A stretch of 64,000 nucleotides of DNA from contig NZ_JBLWFT010000001.1 in the NCBI RefSeq assembly GCF_048323695.1, positions 1-64,000 of the forward strand, read 5' to 3'. Shown here one piece after another: positions 24,709-33,546 of the stretch; position 1 is the stretch's first letter, and each line of letters begins with the position of its first letter. Source of the DNA: Aquisalimonas sp007126095 (GTDB taxonomy: Bacteria > Pseudomonadota > Gammaproteobacteria > Nitrococcales > Aquisalimonadaceae). The translations under genes and the position numbers were made by a program. The notes beneath the pieces are model-generated. The model was not told where the DNA came from, ran no database searches, and saw only the letters and a program-made list of their open reading frames with translations.

Positions 24709-26162
24709 GTAGTCGCCTTCCGTATTCGCAGAAGCATCTGCACGCCGGTGTCGTCGTATTCAATCCAGGCCGTCGCGTCGCCGAAGTCCTCGGTCAGGGC
24801 CAGGAAGTCCTCCTCCGTGCGGTAGTACAGCGGCCAGTCCAGCCAGTAATCCATGTACCGCCGGGTCGGGTTGGTGACATGGAAGTTGCCGATGGCCATT
24901 TCTCCCCCGGGCAACAGTAGCGCATGGAGCTTGCTCAGCACAGCCTTGGCAACCGGGGGGGTGAGGTAGTCGAACAGGCCCATGGAGTAGATGAAATGGA
25001 ATTCGCCCCAGCGCTCGCGCAGGGCGCGGGTGGCAAGCAGTGTGCGCACAGACTCCTGGATGTAGTTCACCTTGACCGGTGTCTGCAGACGCTTCTCCAC
25101 GGCACCGAGCGCGGCGGCCGCCTCGCCCAGGGCGAGGTCGTCCTGATCCAGCAGGGAGTATTCCACCTGCTGACAGCGCTCGCGGCTGTTCAGCAGATCG
25201 TGCAGTTCCAGGGCCGGCCCGCACGCCACGGACAGCAGCCGCATCCGGTTGTCGGCGCTGGCGCCCATGCGGTCGGCGAAGTCGCCGGCCATGGCGGCCA
25301 CCAGCGGGCGCCGGTTGCGCACGGCCTGGGCGGCGGCCGATGACACCGGATGGTGGTGCAGCAGCTTGCCGAAGGTGCTGTCGCCCTCGTAGGTGTTGCG
25401 ATAGCACATCTGCATCATCTCGGAGTCGCCGATGTAGCCGCGCGGCTTGAGGTTGGTGCGCGCCATGAACGGCGCGGTCAGCAGTTCGCCCCAGAGCTGC
25501 TTGCGCAGGTAGTAGCCGTGCTGGCTGTGCTGCTCGCCTTCGAAGTTGTCGATGATGCGTTCCATGTCCGCCACGTGGGCGTTCAGGCAGTCGATGAACT
25601 CCTGCCCGGTATTCCGGATCAGGCCCTGCTGGATGACCTCGCGCACGGGCTCCGGCTCGCCGGCGTACTCGGCATCAAGCCGGTCGAACAGCTCCTTGTA
25701 GACGCTGATGTCGTAGGCCACGTCGCCGACAAAGGTCCGGAACGCCGGGTCGATGTTGTTGCGGTACTGCAGGATGAGCGGCAGGTTGCGGGCCGCCAGG
25801 TCGAGAACGTCCGCGCGGGACTGCTGAAACAGCTTTTCGAAGTCGTGAATGGACGCCATGGGGACCAGCCGGTAGTGCCCGTCCGGCGCGTCGGCGTCTT
25901 CCAGCACCTGGCAGGGGCCCAGGGCGATGGTGTGGGCGTCGGTCTCGAAGGTGAGGCTGTCGAAGGCGCCAGTCGCCGGGTGGGGTGGTTCGTCCCGGTA
26001 GGCGAGCCAGAGGGAGTAGCGCGAGGCGCACTGAAGGTCGACGGCTGTGGTCTGCCCGCCGCGCTTGATGGCGCCTTCGGCGTGGTTTGCAGGGGCTGCA
26101 GCCGTTACCGGAGCCGCCGTGTCCGTGGCGTTGTGGTCGACGTCATTGTGTTCGCTCATCAT
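24705..26162 (-). CDS. SAM methyltransferase resembling PhcB-type 3-OH-PAME synthases
   Basis: About 485 residues; the exact start among GTG 26171, ATG 26162 and ATG 26159 is unsure. Residues 36-110 form an unassigned beta-rich domain. The middle has KPRGYIGD (239-246) and YEGDSTFGKLLHHHPVSS, which I associate with the family annotated as extracellular-factor (3-hydroxypalmitate methyl ester) synthases. The C-terminal part is a class I Rossmann methyltransferase with motif I VACGPA near 312-317 and YSMGLFDYL. It overlaps both neighbours in a partner-switching operon, suggesting a diffusible fatty-ester signal; this function is inferred. Confidence 0.75.
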   Translation of the reverse strand: MMSEHNDVDHNATDTAAPVTAAAPANHAEGAIKRGGQTTAVDLQCASRYSLWLAYRDEPPHPATGAFDSLTFETDAHTIALGPCQVLEDADAPDGHYRLVPMASIHDFEKLFQQSRADVLDLAARNLPLILQYRNNIDPAFRTFVGDVAYDISVYKELFDRLDAEYAGEPEPVREVIQQGLIRNTGQEFIDCLNAHVADMERIIDNFEGEQHSQHGYYLRKQLWGELLTAPFMARTNLKPRGYIGDSEMMQMCYRNTYEGDSTFGKLLHHHPVSSAAAQAVRNRRPLVAAMAGDFADRMGASADNRMRLLSVACGPALELHDLLNSRERCQQVEYSLLDQDDLALGEAAAALGAVEKRLQTPVKVNYIQESVRTLLATRALRERWGEFHFIYSMGLFDYLTPPVAKAVLSKLHALLLPGGEMAIGNFHVTNPTRRYMDYWLDWPLYYRTEEDFLALTEDFGDATAWIEYDDTGVQMLLRIRKATT

Positions 26163-26535
26163 GATCCGCACCCGTGATTGAGATTCGTCCGTCCTGTGTC
26201 TGGAAGATCGTCAGTGCCGAAAACGACACGTCCTGCCATTTCTGCTCGCTACTGTAGATGATGGTGACCGGCGTCTCCCCCATACGGGCCTTCTCCAGCA
26301 CCTTGATGATCGGCGCAAAGGAGGAGGAATTCATGTATGACAGCCCGCGGAAGTCCAGCACCAGGCGCAGACCCTGTTGATCGGCCTGACCCATGGCGTC
26401 CAGTACCACGGGCAGCAGTGAGTCGTTGGCATTGCGCACAATGCTCTTGCCCTGGAAATGCAGCGTCAGCGCCGTCGCCGTGCTCGACTCCTGAATGCTC
26501 AGGGCGCCCTCGCTGAGTCGTTCGATACTCGTCAT
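26143..26535 (-). CDS. STAS-domain anti-anti-sigma factor
   Basis: 130 residues from the ATG at 26535 (GGAG 7 nt upstream); an earlier GTG at 26574 would overlap the ATPase gene as GTGA. The fold is a SpoIIAA-like STAS domain. LDFRGLSYMNSSSFAPI carries the Ser cluster that the kinase phosphorylates in this family, with Asn where Asp is commoner (MNSSS versus DSSG). It should switch between the RsbW-like ATPase and the SpoIIE phosphatase encoded beside it. Confidence 0.88.
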   Translation of the reverse strand: MTSIERLSEGALSIQESSTATALTLHFQGKSIVRNANDSLLPVVLDAMGQADQQGLRLVLDFRGLSYMNSSSFAPIIKVLEKARMGETPVTIIYSSEQKWQDVSFSALTIFQTQDGRISITGADHDERTQ

Positions 26536-26570
26536 TCGCTTGCTCCGCAGTGTGTCGTTGCGTTCGTCTC

Positions 26571-27047
26571 TCACCGGCTCCTGGACAGAGCGGAGACGTT
26601 GAGGGTGTCGTCATCGAGCACGAAGTCCACGTCGGAATGCCCTTCATACATGATGCGGATCAGGCCCAGGCAGCTGCGCGCGTTGGCAATGGGTTCGCGC
26701 GAGAGTTCGCGGATGCGCTCCAGGTAGGCCTGATAGGGGTCCTGCACGCCACGGATCCATTGCAGGGTCTGGTCCAGCTCCCGGAGATGCCCGTGGGCTT
26801 CACTGCGAACCTTGTTCTTCACCTGTACGCAGACCGACTTGTCCCGCACTTTCACGTTCAGGCAGATGGGCTGGCTGCTGTCGCCGTACTTGATGCTGTT
26901 CTCGGCCAGTTCGCAGATCACCATGGTGTAGGTGTCCACTTCGGCGTGCGCCATGCCGGTGTCGGTGAGGAACGTCATGGCCTGCTGGTTGAGCTGTTCC
27001 ACTTCCTGCCAGTCGGGGCGCAGGGTGAGATCCAGTTCATGCGTCAT
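26571..27047 (-). CDS. RsbW-like serine kinase / anti-sigma ATPase
   Basis: 158 residues, a GHKL ATPase of the HATPase_c_2 type. The N box reads VICELAENSIKYGD (about 43-56). The later G boxes are not obvious, so kinase activity is less certain than the fold. In partner switching this protein phosphorylates the STAS partner and holds a target, often a sigma factor. It overlaps the upstream GGDEF-EAL gene by 11 nt. No sigma factor gene is visible nearby, so the held partner is unknown. Confidence 0.8.
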   Translation of the reverse strand: MTHELDLTLRPDWQEVEQLNQQAMTFLTDTGMAHAEVDTYTMVICELAENSIKYGDSSQPICLNVKVRDKSVCVQVKNKVRSEAHGHLRELDQTLQWIRGVQDPYQAYLERIRELSREPIANARSCLGLIRIMYEGHSDVDFVLDDDTLNVSALSRSR

Positions 27048-29103
27048 GGGGCGGCTCGCTGTCCGTGGCGTGTGGGGCCCGCAGGCGCGGGGTGGGCAGG
27101 TAGGTCCTGTTGGTGATCATGTCCGGGATCCGGTCGGCGGGCACGGGTCGGCCGCAGTAGTAGCCCTGGATGCAGGGGGAGCCGTTGGTGAGCAGGAAAT
27201 CCAGTTGCTCCCGGGTCTCGACTCCCTCAGCGATCACGTCCAGGTCCATGGATTTCGCCATGGAGACCACCGCGGAGACGATGGCGGCCGAGCCGATGTC
27301 GTCGGGCAGGCCGTCGACGAAGGCCTTGTCGATCTTGATGCGGTCCACCGGGAGCTTGGTGATGTAGGCCAGGGATGCGTACTTGGTGCCGAAGTCGTCG
27401 ATGGAGACCGTCACGCCGAGGTCGCGCAGCCGCTCCAGCTTGGCCACGACCTCGTCTTCGCCCTCGATGTACATGGTCTCGCTCAGTTCGAGATCGAGCC
27501 TGGACGGCGGGAAGCCGGTCTGCTCCAGAATGCCCTCGACCATGGGTACGAACTGTTCGTGACGGAGCTGACGCACCGCGACGTTGACGCTCATGGCGCC
27601 GGTGTCGATGCCGTCTGCCAGCCATTGCGCACCCTGGCTGCAGGCGTTTCGCAGGAGCTGTTCACCGAGCTGATGAATGAGTCCGGATTCCTCTGCCAGA
27701 GGGATGAAGTCGCTGGGCGGTATGAAGCCGTCGGTTGTTGTCTGCCATCGCGCCAGCGCCTCCATGCCCAGGACGGTGCCCTGTTCCACGTCCACCAGCA
27801 CCTGATAATGCAGGGTGATCCCGTTTCCCTCAAGGGCCCGGCGCAGACGCGACTGCCAGGTGAGGCGGGTACCGATGCGGTCGCCGCCGTCCCGGGAGAC
27901 GAACCGATAGCCGTTCTTGCCGTCCGATTTGACGCCGTACATGGCGTTGTCCAGGTCGCGCAGCAGGGCCTCGGTTTCGATGCCCCGGCAGTCGCTGTGA
28001 ACGCCGATACTGGCGGTGAGAAAGAACTCCTGGCCTTCCAGCACCACCGGTTCGGCGATGCGGCCAAGCAGCTTCTCGGCGATCTGGGCGGTGCAGTCGG
28101 GGCCTTTCAGGCCGCGCAGGAGGACGAGGAACTCGTCGCCACCCATGCGGGCGATGGTGTCGGTGCCACGCAGGCAGTTCTCCAGCCGGCTGGCGACGAT
28201 GCGCAGCATCTCGTCGCCGGCGCCGTGACCGAGCTGATCGTTCACCAGCTTGAAGCCGTCCAGGTCCACCAGCATCACGCCGAAGCGTTCGCTGGCTTCG
28301 GCGTCCCTCACCTCGGCCAGCCGGTCATGGAACAGCCGCCGGTTGGGCAGGCCGGTGAGGGTGTCGTAGTGGGCCATCTCGAACAGCTGTTCCTCGGCCT
28401 CTTTCTGGCCGGTGATGTCCGAGAGAATGCCGGTGTACTGGGCGACGCGACCGCCATGGTCGTGGACGGCAACCACCGAGAGCCATTCGGCGTAGGCGCT
28501 GCCGTTCTTGCGGCGGCCCCAGACCTCGCCCTGCCACTTGCCGTTCTGGCACAGGGCGCTCCAGATCTGCTCGACCAGCTCGGGGTCGGTCTGTCGGGTA
28601 TTGATGAAGGCGGCCGGCTCACCCAGCGTCTCCTCCGGGCTGTATCCGGTGATGCGGGCGTAGGCGGGGTTCATGTCGATGACGCGCATGTCCTCATCCA
28701 TGATGAGGATGCCTTCCGAGGCGTGTTCGAAGACCTGCGCGTTGAGGGCGATCTTCTCTGCGTCATGGGTGCGCGAGGTGACGTCCACGCCGAAGACATG
28801 AACCATGTTGTCGTCGGGCGCCGGCACGAACAGCAGCTGGGTGCTCACCAGGCCGCAAACAAGTGTGCTCTCACGGGTTTCGCCGGTCGCCACGGCGGCG
28901 TTGAGAATGGACAGCCACAATGCGGGGAGGTGGTTGCCAGGGGTGATGCCGAGTTCCTGGAGCACGAGCCAGCTCCCGGCGTTGGCGTCCAGCAATTCGC
29001 CGTCGACGCCGAAAGCCATGACCGGGCAGGGGTTCGCACTGGATGCGCGTACAAGGGTGGTCGGCCGACGGGTGTCGGACTGTACGCGGTGCTGTCTGCC
29101 CAT
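27037..29103 (-). CDS. PAS-PAS-GGDEF-EAL c-di-GMP enzyme
   Basis: 688 residues from an ATG at 29103 with ACGGAAC upstream; one at 29178 is less likely. Two PAS-like sensor domains (about 20-115 and 120-245) precede a GGDEF domain with an intact MGGDEF (321-325) and an RGTD I-site exactly 5 residues before it, then EAL with EALARW (448), ELSET, DDFGTKYASL and IAEGVE. DDFGTKYASL has Lys where Gly is usual. Both activities look possible, with product inhibition. First gene of the operon ending in the SpoIIE phosphatase. Confidence 0.92.
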   Translation of the reverse strand: MGRQHRVQSDTRRPTTLVRASSANPCPVMAFGVDGELLDANAGSWLVLQELGITPGNHLPALWLSILNAAVATGETRESTLVCGLVSTQLLFVPAPDDNMVHVFGVDVTSRTHDAEKIALNAQVFEHASEGILIMDEDMRVIDMNPAYARITGYSPEETLGEPAAFINTRQTDPELVEQIWSALCQNGKWQGEVWGRRKNGSAYAEWLSVVAVHDHGGRVAQYTGILSDITGQKEAEEQLFEMAHYDTLTGLPNRRLFHDRLAEVRDAEASERFGVMLVDLDGFKLVNDQLGHGAGDEMLRIVASRLENCLRGTDTIARMGGDEFLVLLRGLKGPDCTAQIAEKLLGRIAEPVVLEGQEFFLTASIGVHSDCRGIETEALLRDLDNAMYGVKSDGKNGYRFVSRDGGDRIGTRLTWQSRLRRALEGNGITLHYQVLVDVEQGTVLGMEALARWQTTTDGFIPPSDFIPLAEESGLIHQLGEQLLRNACSQGAQWLADGIDTGAMSVNVAVRQLRHEQFVPMVEGILEQTGFPPSRLDLELSETMYIEGEDEVVAKLERLRDLGVTVSIDDFGTKYASLAYITKLPVDRIKIDKAFVDGLPDDIGSAAIVSAVVSMAKSMDLDVIAEGVETREQLDFLLTNGSPCIQGYYCGRPVPADRIPDMITNRTYLPTPRLRAPHATDSEPPHDA

Positions 29104-29274
29104 TGTGTTCCGTCCGCATGCTCGAGTCGCTCGTCCGCTGGCGAGCGAATCCATGCGCCCGCAGCAGGGGCAGAACACCCCTGTCCGCGGAGAACGGTAT
29201 CACTGCCGGGAAGGCCGGCCAATGGTCCGTGGACCGGCCTGTGACCCGGTATGCACTCTTTCGGGGCGTCCGCC

Positions 29275-29853
29275 TCAGCCCTCCAGCATGCCGCTCTTGA
29301 CGTTGCTGTCCGCGGGGTCGTCGCCGAGCCAGATGGCGAGCACGAACTGGGCAAAGGTGTCGCTCTCGATGCGGCCCAATTCCTCGCCATTCATGGAGAC
29401 AATCAGCCCCTCGCCGGGGATGACGTCGATGTCGCCGGTGTAGCCCTCGTTGAAATCGCCGGGGAAGAACGACTTGAAGGTCTCGATCGCGTCAGCGTAG
29501 TCGACGCGCTGTTCGCTGGTCATGGCGCTCTCGAGGCCGTCTTCCAGGGCGTCGACCATGGTGTCCCGGCCCACGTCGCGCAGCATCGCCAGGTGGATGC
29601 GCCGGGGCGCGTCCATGGTGATGGCCTCGCTGGCGTCGGTGACCGACTCGGTGGTGTAGAGCGCGCCCACGTAGACACGCACGAAGAAGCGCGAGCGCAC
29701 GCCGGCGCCGTTGAGGTGCAGCTCGTGATCACCCACGGACACCTGCAGGGGCAGGTCCACGCCGCGTACTTCGCGCACGTCGTCGGCAGTGGCGGTGGCG
29801 AGCGGGGCGCACAGCAGCGCGAACAGGGCGAGAGCGGTCAGGATGCGAGTCAC
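29275..29853 (-). CDS. Secreted chalcone-isomerase-like protein
   Basis: 192 residues from a GTG at 29853 with AGAGGAG 8 nt upstream. The signal peptide TRILTALALFALLCAPLATATA is followed by a chalcone isomerase-like domain: LHLNGAGVRSRFFVRVYVGALY, RRIHLAMLRDVGRD and the C-terminal GEELGRIESDTFAQFVLAIWLGD. Bacterial members are periplasmic, with unproven roles in fatty acid or redox metabolism. It is transcribed away from fadD, with a shared 251-bp promoter region. Confidence 0.85.
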   Translation of the reverse strand: MTRILTALALFALLCAPLATATADDVREVRGVDLPLQVSVGDHELHLNGAGVRSRFFVRVYVGALYTTESVTDASEAITMDAPRRIHLAMLRDVGRDTMVDALEDGLESAMTSEQRVDYADAIETFKSFFPGDFNEGYTGDIDVIPGEGLIVSMNGEELGRIESDTFAQFVLAIWLGDDPADSNVKSGMLEG

Positions 29854-30015
29854 GGCGGTTCTCCTCTGTATTGTTGTCTGATCCCTGTGGCCGGATCGCT
29901 TGCGGCGATCTGTGCCGGATGGTATCAGAGTTCTTTCCGGATTGGACAAGATGTATCCAGCCGGAAACGGTATGTCGGCAGCAACCGTAAGGCTTTTCGG
30001 TTTGATCTCGTTAGG

Positions 30016-30029
30016 ATACGCTAGCGTAT
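30016..30029. promoter_or_regulatory. Perfect 14-bp palindrome between CHI-like gene and fadD
   Basis: ATACGCTAGCGTAT lies 76 bp before the fadD start in the divergent promoter region. It looks like a TetR-type operator, but does not match the PsrA or FadR consensus I know. Confidence 0.5.
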
Positions 30030-30104
30030 GGTTCGGGGCGAATGCCGTAACCGACCGATTTATCAGAACGAGAAGCCGACCGCACGACCGACTGGAGGAG
30101 TTTG

Positions 30105-31865
30105 ATGTCGTACGATTCCGTATACGACAGTGCACCGTGGTCACGCCACTACACCGGTGATTACAGCGAGGCTCGCCTGCACGGCTACAGCAATCTGGCC
30201 GAGCTGGTGACGGACAATGCCCGGGAGTACGCCGACCATATCGCGTTCACCACGGTGATGCCGAACGGGATGTCCGGCTCGCTGACCTACGCCGAGGCCG
30301 ACGCGAAAGCGGACGATTTCGCCGTCTACCTGCGGGAGGTGATCGGCCTGGCACCCGGCACGCGCGTTGCGGTGCAGATGCCCAACTGCCTGACCTTCCC
30401 GGTGGCTGCCATGGGCGTGTTCAAGGCCGGCTGCACGCTGGTGAACGTGAACCCGCTGTACACGGAATCGGAGATGGAACACCAGTTCAACGACGCCGGG
30501 GTGGAGGCCCTGGTGATCGTGGACATGTTCACCGACAAGCTGGCCGCCATCATCGACCGCACCTCGGTGAAGCACGTGGTGGTTACCAGCGTGGCCCAGT
30601 GGTTCCCCGGTGTGGTGCGCGGCATTCTCCAGGGCGTGCTCAAGTACTGGAACAAGGCCGTCCCCGATCTCACCATCGACGCCACCTATATCGATGACGC
30701 CCTGGAGCAGGCGCGCGACGTGCGCCAGAGCCGGAATGTGGACGTTGCCGCCTGGTGGCGCGACATCACCCGGGACGACGTGGCCGTGCTTCAGTACACC
30801 GGCGGCACCACCGGCGTGAGCAAGGGTGGCGTGCTCACCCACGGCAACATCCTCACGAATATCGCCCAGATCGACGCTGTCGCCAGCTCGCACATCGAGG
30901 ACGGGGAGGAGTGCGTGCTGACGGCCCTGCCGCTCTACCACATCTTCGCGTTCACCGTGAACATGCTGGCCTTCCACTGCCGCGGCGCGCGCAATGTGCT
31001 GGTGCCGAGCCCGCGGCCGATCCAGAACTGCCAGCGGGCGCTGGAGAATTACCCGATCACCTGGATCTCCGGCGTGAACACCCTGTTCAATGCGTTGCTG
31101 AACGAGGAGTGGTTCCACATATACCCGCCGAAGACCATGAAAGTCGCCATCGCCGGTGGTACCGCCCTGCAGGGCGCGGTGGCGGATCGCTGGGAACGGA
31201 TTGTCGGCTGTCCCATCGCCGAGGGCTATGGACTCACCGAAAGCTCGCCGGTGGTCAGCTTCAACCCCATCGGCACGGGCGCCAAGCGCAACAGCATCGG
31301 CATCCCGGCACCCGGCACCCACGTGCGCATCGTTGACGACAACGGCGTGACCGTGCCCCAGGGCGAGCCCGGCGAAATCATCGTCCAGGGCGACCAGGTC
31401 ATGCGCGGCTACTGGAACCGCGACGACGAGACCGCCAAGACGCTCAAGGACGGCTGGCTCTATACCGGTGACGTGGCCTACATGGACGAAGACGGCTATT
31501 TCCACATCGTCGACCGCAAGAAGGACATGGTGCTGGTCAGCGGCTTCAACGTGTACCCGAACGAGGTGGAGGACTGCATCGCCGAGCTGGACAAGGTCCA
31601 CGAGGCGGCGGTGATCGGCGTGCCCGACGCGGACACGGGCGAAGCGGTGAAGGCGTTCGTGGTGAAGCGCGACGACAGCCTCACCATCGAGGAGGTGCGC
31701 AAGCACTGCAAGCAGAAGCTGGCCGGCTACAAGGTGCCGAAGCAGATCGAGTTCCGCGACGATCTGCCCAAGACCCCCGTCGGCAAAGTGCTGCGCAAGG
31801 AACTGCGCGACGGTGGCAGCGAGGCGGCCGGCTCCGCCAGCAGCACCGATACGCGCGCGGCCTGA
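30105..31865 (+). CDS. fadD: Long-chain acyl-CoA synthetase
   Basis: 586 residues. Adenylate-forming enzyme: P-loop YTGGTTGVSKGG (about 224-235), A5 motif YGLTESSP, A7 LYTGDVAYMDEDG, A8 VDRKKDMVLVSGFNVYPNEVED and the catalytic C-terminal Lys in TPVGKVLRKEL. It activates fatty acids to acyl-CoA with ATP. GGAGGAG sits 4 nt before the ATG at 30105. It is followed by a BASS transporter 50 bp later. The C-terminal 20 residues (GSEAAGSASSTDTRAA) are a disordered tail. Confidence 0.95.
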   Translation: MSYDSVYDSAPWSRHYTGDYSEARLHGYSNLAELVTDNAREYADHIAFTTVMPNGMSGSLTYAEADAKADDFAVYLREVIGLAPGTRVAVQMPNCLTFPVAAMGVFKAGCTLVNVNPLYTESEMEHQFNDAGVEALVIVDMFTDKLAAIIDRTSVKHVVVTSVAQWFPGVVRGILQGVLKYWNKAVPDLTIDATYIDDALEQARDVRQSRNVDVAAWWRDITRDDVAVLQYTGGTTGVSKGGVLTHGNILTNIAQIDAVASSHIEDGEECVLTALPLYHIFAFTVNMLAFHCRGARNVLVPSPRPIQNCQRALENYPITWISGVNTLFNALLNEEWFHIYPPKTMKVAIAGGTALQGAVADRWERIVGCPIAEGYGLTESSPVVSFNPIGTGAKRNSIGIPAPGTHVRIVDDNGVTVPQGEPGEIIVQGDQVMRGYWNRDDETAKTLKDGWLYTGDVAYMDEDGYFHIVDRKKDMVLVSGFNVYPNEVEDCIAELDKVHEAAVIGVPDADTGEAVKAFVVKRDDSLTIEEVRKHCKQKLAGYKVPKQIEFRDDLPKTPVGKVLRKELRDGGSEAAGSASSTDTRAA

Positions 31866-31885
31866 CAGGCCTGACAGGCCTGACA
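31861..31885 (+). repeat. Short tandem repeat at the end of fadD
   Basis: CCTGACAGG is repeated at 10-bp steps, two and a half times, covering the fadD stop codon. Possible slippage product; no function implied. Confidence 0.6.
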
Positions 31886-31915
31886 AGAACGAGACAGTAA
31901 AGAGGAGCAGACTGA

Positions 31916-32818
31916 ATGCTGAGCCCCGTCGAAGAGGCCCTGCTGGCCATCATGATGATCGTGATCATGCTGGGCATGGGCGCGTCGCTGACATTCAAGG
32001 ACTTCCGCATCGCGATGCGTCATCCGCAGGCGGTGCTTGTGGGTTTCGCCTCCCAGTACATGTTCATGCCGTTCATTGCATTCACACTGGCGCGCGTGCT
32101 CCAGCTCACGCCGGAGCAGACGGTGGGGCTGGTGCTCATGGGCTGCATGCCCGGTGGTACCACGTCCAACATCTTCGCCTACTTCTCCAAGAGCCTGCTG
32201 AGCCTGAGCATTCTCATGACGGTCTGCTCCACGCTGGCGGCGGTGGTGATGGTGCCGATTCTCATGGAGTTCTACACCGCCGGCATCGATGAAGCCTTCC
32301 GGATCCCGCCGGGCGAGATCATCGGCCTGCTGTTCGTGCTGCTGATCCCGACGCTGCTCGGCATGTGGTCGCGGAAGAAGAACGCTAACTTCGGTGCCGT
32401 CACCGAGCTGGTGGGCGGGCTCATCGGCGTCATCGTCATTGTCTTCCTCATGGCTACCTGGGCGCCGCGCAACTACCAGTTGCTGTTCGAAACCGGTGCA
32501 GAGGTCTACGCCGCCGTGATTCTGCTCGGCGTGATCGGCTTCGCCTTCGGCTACGTGTTCGCCCGACTGTCGCGGCTTGAACCGCAGAAGGCGCGTACGG
32601 TGTCGCTGGAGACCGGTATTCAGAACGGCCCGCTGGGGGCGTTGATCGTGATCCTGGTGTTCTCGGGCGAGACCCAGCAGCTCATTCTGATCATGCCGGT
32701 GCTGTACTCGCTGTTCATCATCATCACCTCGACTCTGGCGACGCTGTTCTACCGGCGCCTGACCAAGAAGGAAGAGTTGGCGCGGGATCAGGCGAAGGTG
32801 GAACCGGCGAAGGCGTGA
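31916..32818 (+). CDS. Bile acid:sodium symporter (BASS) family transporter
   Basis: 300 residues with nine to ten membrane helices. The two crossover motifs of the BASS fold are visible: GCMPGGTTSNIFAYF (about 75-89) and SLETGIQNGPLG (about 226-237), which hold the sodium sites. Bacterial members carry organic anions such as pyruvate, pantoate or steroids. AAAGAGGAG precedes the ATG. It lies 50 bp after fadD and is probably co-transcribed, so a carboxylic acid is a reasonable but unproven substrate. Confidence 0.88.
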   Translation: MLSPVEEALLAIMMIVIMLGMGASLTFKDFRIAMRHPQAVLVGFASQYMFMPFIAFTLARVLQLTPEQTVGLVLMGCMPGGTTSNIFAYFSKSLLSLSILMTVCSTLAAVVMVPILMEFYTAGIDEAFRIPPGEIIGLLFVLLIPTLLGMWSRKKNANFGAVTELVGGLIGVIVIVFLMATWAPRNYQLLFETGAEVYAAVILLGVIGFAFGYVFARLSRLEPQKARTVSLETGIQNGPLGALIVILVFSGETQQLILIMPVLYSLFIIITSTLATLFYRRLTKKEELARDQAKVEPAKA

Positions 32819-32830
32819 CGGGGGCGGGAC

Positions 32831-32855
32831 GGTGGACCTGAAGGTCCACCCTACG
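32831..32855 (-). repeat. REP-like hairpin, C-type, reverse
   Basis: Left half of an inverted pair with 32883-32907, 12 bp past the transporter stop. Confidence 0.85.
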
Positions 32856-32882
32856 CCGAACGGCCGACACCGCGGCACACGG

Positions 32883-32907
32883 CGTAGGGTGGACGTTCAC
32901 GTCCACC
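32883..32907 (+). repeat. REP-like hairpin, G-type, forward
   Basis: Right half of the inverted pair; CGTAG head and CGTTCACG loop-side stem. Confidence 0.85.
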
Positions 32908-32947
32908 ATGAAACACGCTTACGACACCCTACCGGGAGGCTGCCGGC

Positions 32948-33540
32948 ATGTTCTTCCCCGGATTCGAAACACATCGCGTCACCGCTAACGGCACCGATAT
33001 CCACCTCCGCATGGGTGGTGACGGACCGCCCCTGCTGCTGCTTCACGGCTATCCGCAAACGCATGTTATGTGGCACCCCGTCGCCGCGCGGCTGGCCGAG
33101 CGCTATACAGTGATCTGCCCGGACCTGCGCGGCTACGGCGACAGCGCCAAACCGACCTCCGACGATACCCATGCGCCGTACTCCAAACGCGCCATGGCGG
33201 CGGATCAGGTGGCGGTCATGGCGCATTTCGGCTTCGAGCGTTTCCAGGTGGTGGGTCATGACCGCGGGGCACGGGTGGGGCACCGCATGGCGCTGGACCA
33301 CCCGGACCGGGTCACCCGGCTCGCCGTGCTGGATATCATTCCCACCCGGGATGTATTCCGCACCGCCGGCCAGGCCCTGGCTACCGCTTACTACCACTGG
33401 TTCTTCCTGATCCAGTCCGACGGCCTGCCGGAGCACATGATCGGCCTGGACCCGGAGTACTACCTGCGCGACAAGCTGCGGCGCTGGAGCCGCGTACCCG
33501 GCGCCTTCGATGAAGCGGCGGTGCAGGCGTTTCTGGACTG
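32948..33540 (+). pseudogene. Fluoroacetate-dehalogenase-like hydrolase, 3'-truncated
   Basis: The first 197 residues match an alpha/beta hydrolase of the fluoroacetate dehalogenase / epoxide hydrolase type: LLLLHGYPQTHVMW, nucleophile GHDRGARVGHRM, AVLDIIPT and the halide-site HW in YYHWFF. At about 33540 the similarity stops, and the frame runs antisense through the end of the ammonia-lyase gene, giving Ser/Arg-rich nonsense up to 33856. Family members have about 300 residues; the missing third holds the late Tyr and the catalytic His, so the product should be inactive. The break coincides with the lyase stop. Confidence 0.8.
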
Positions 33541-33546
33541 GGGCGG

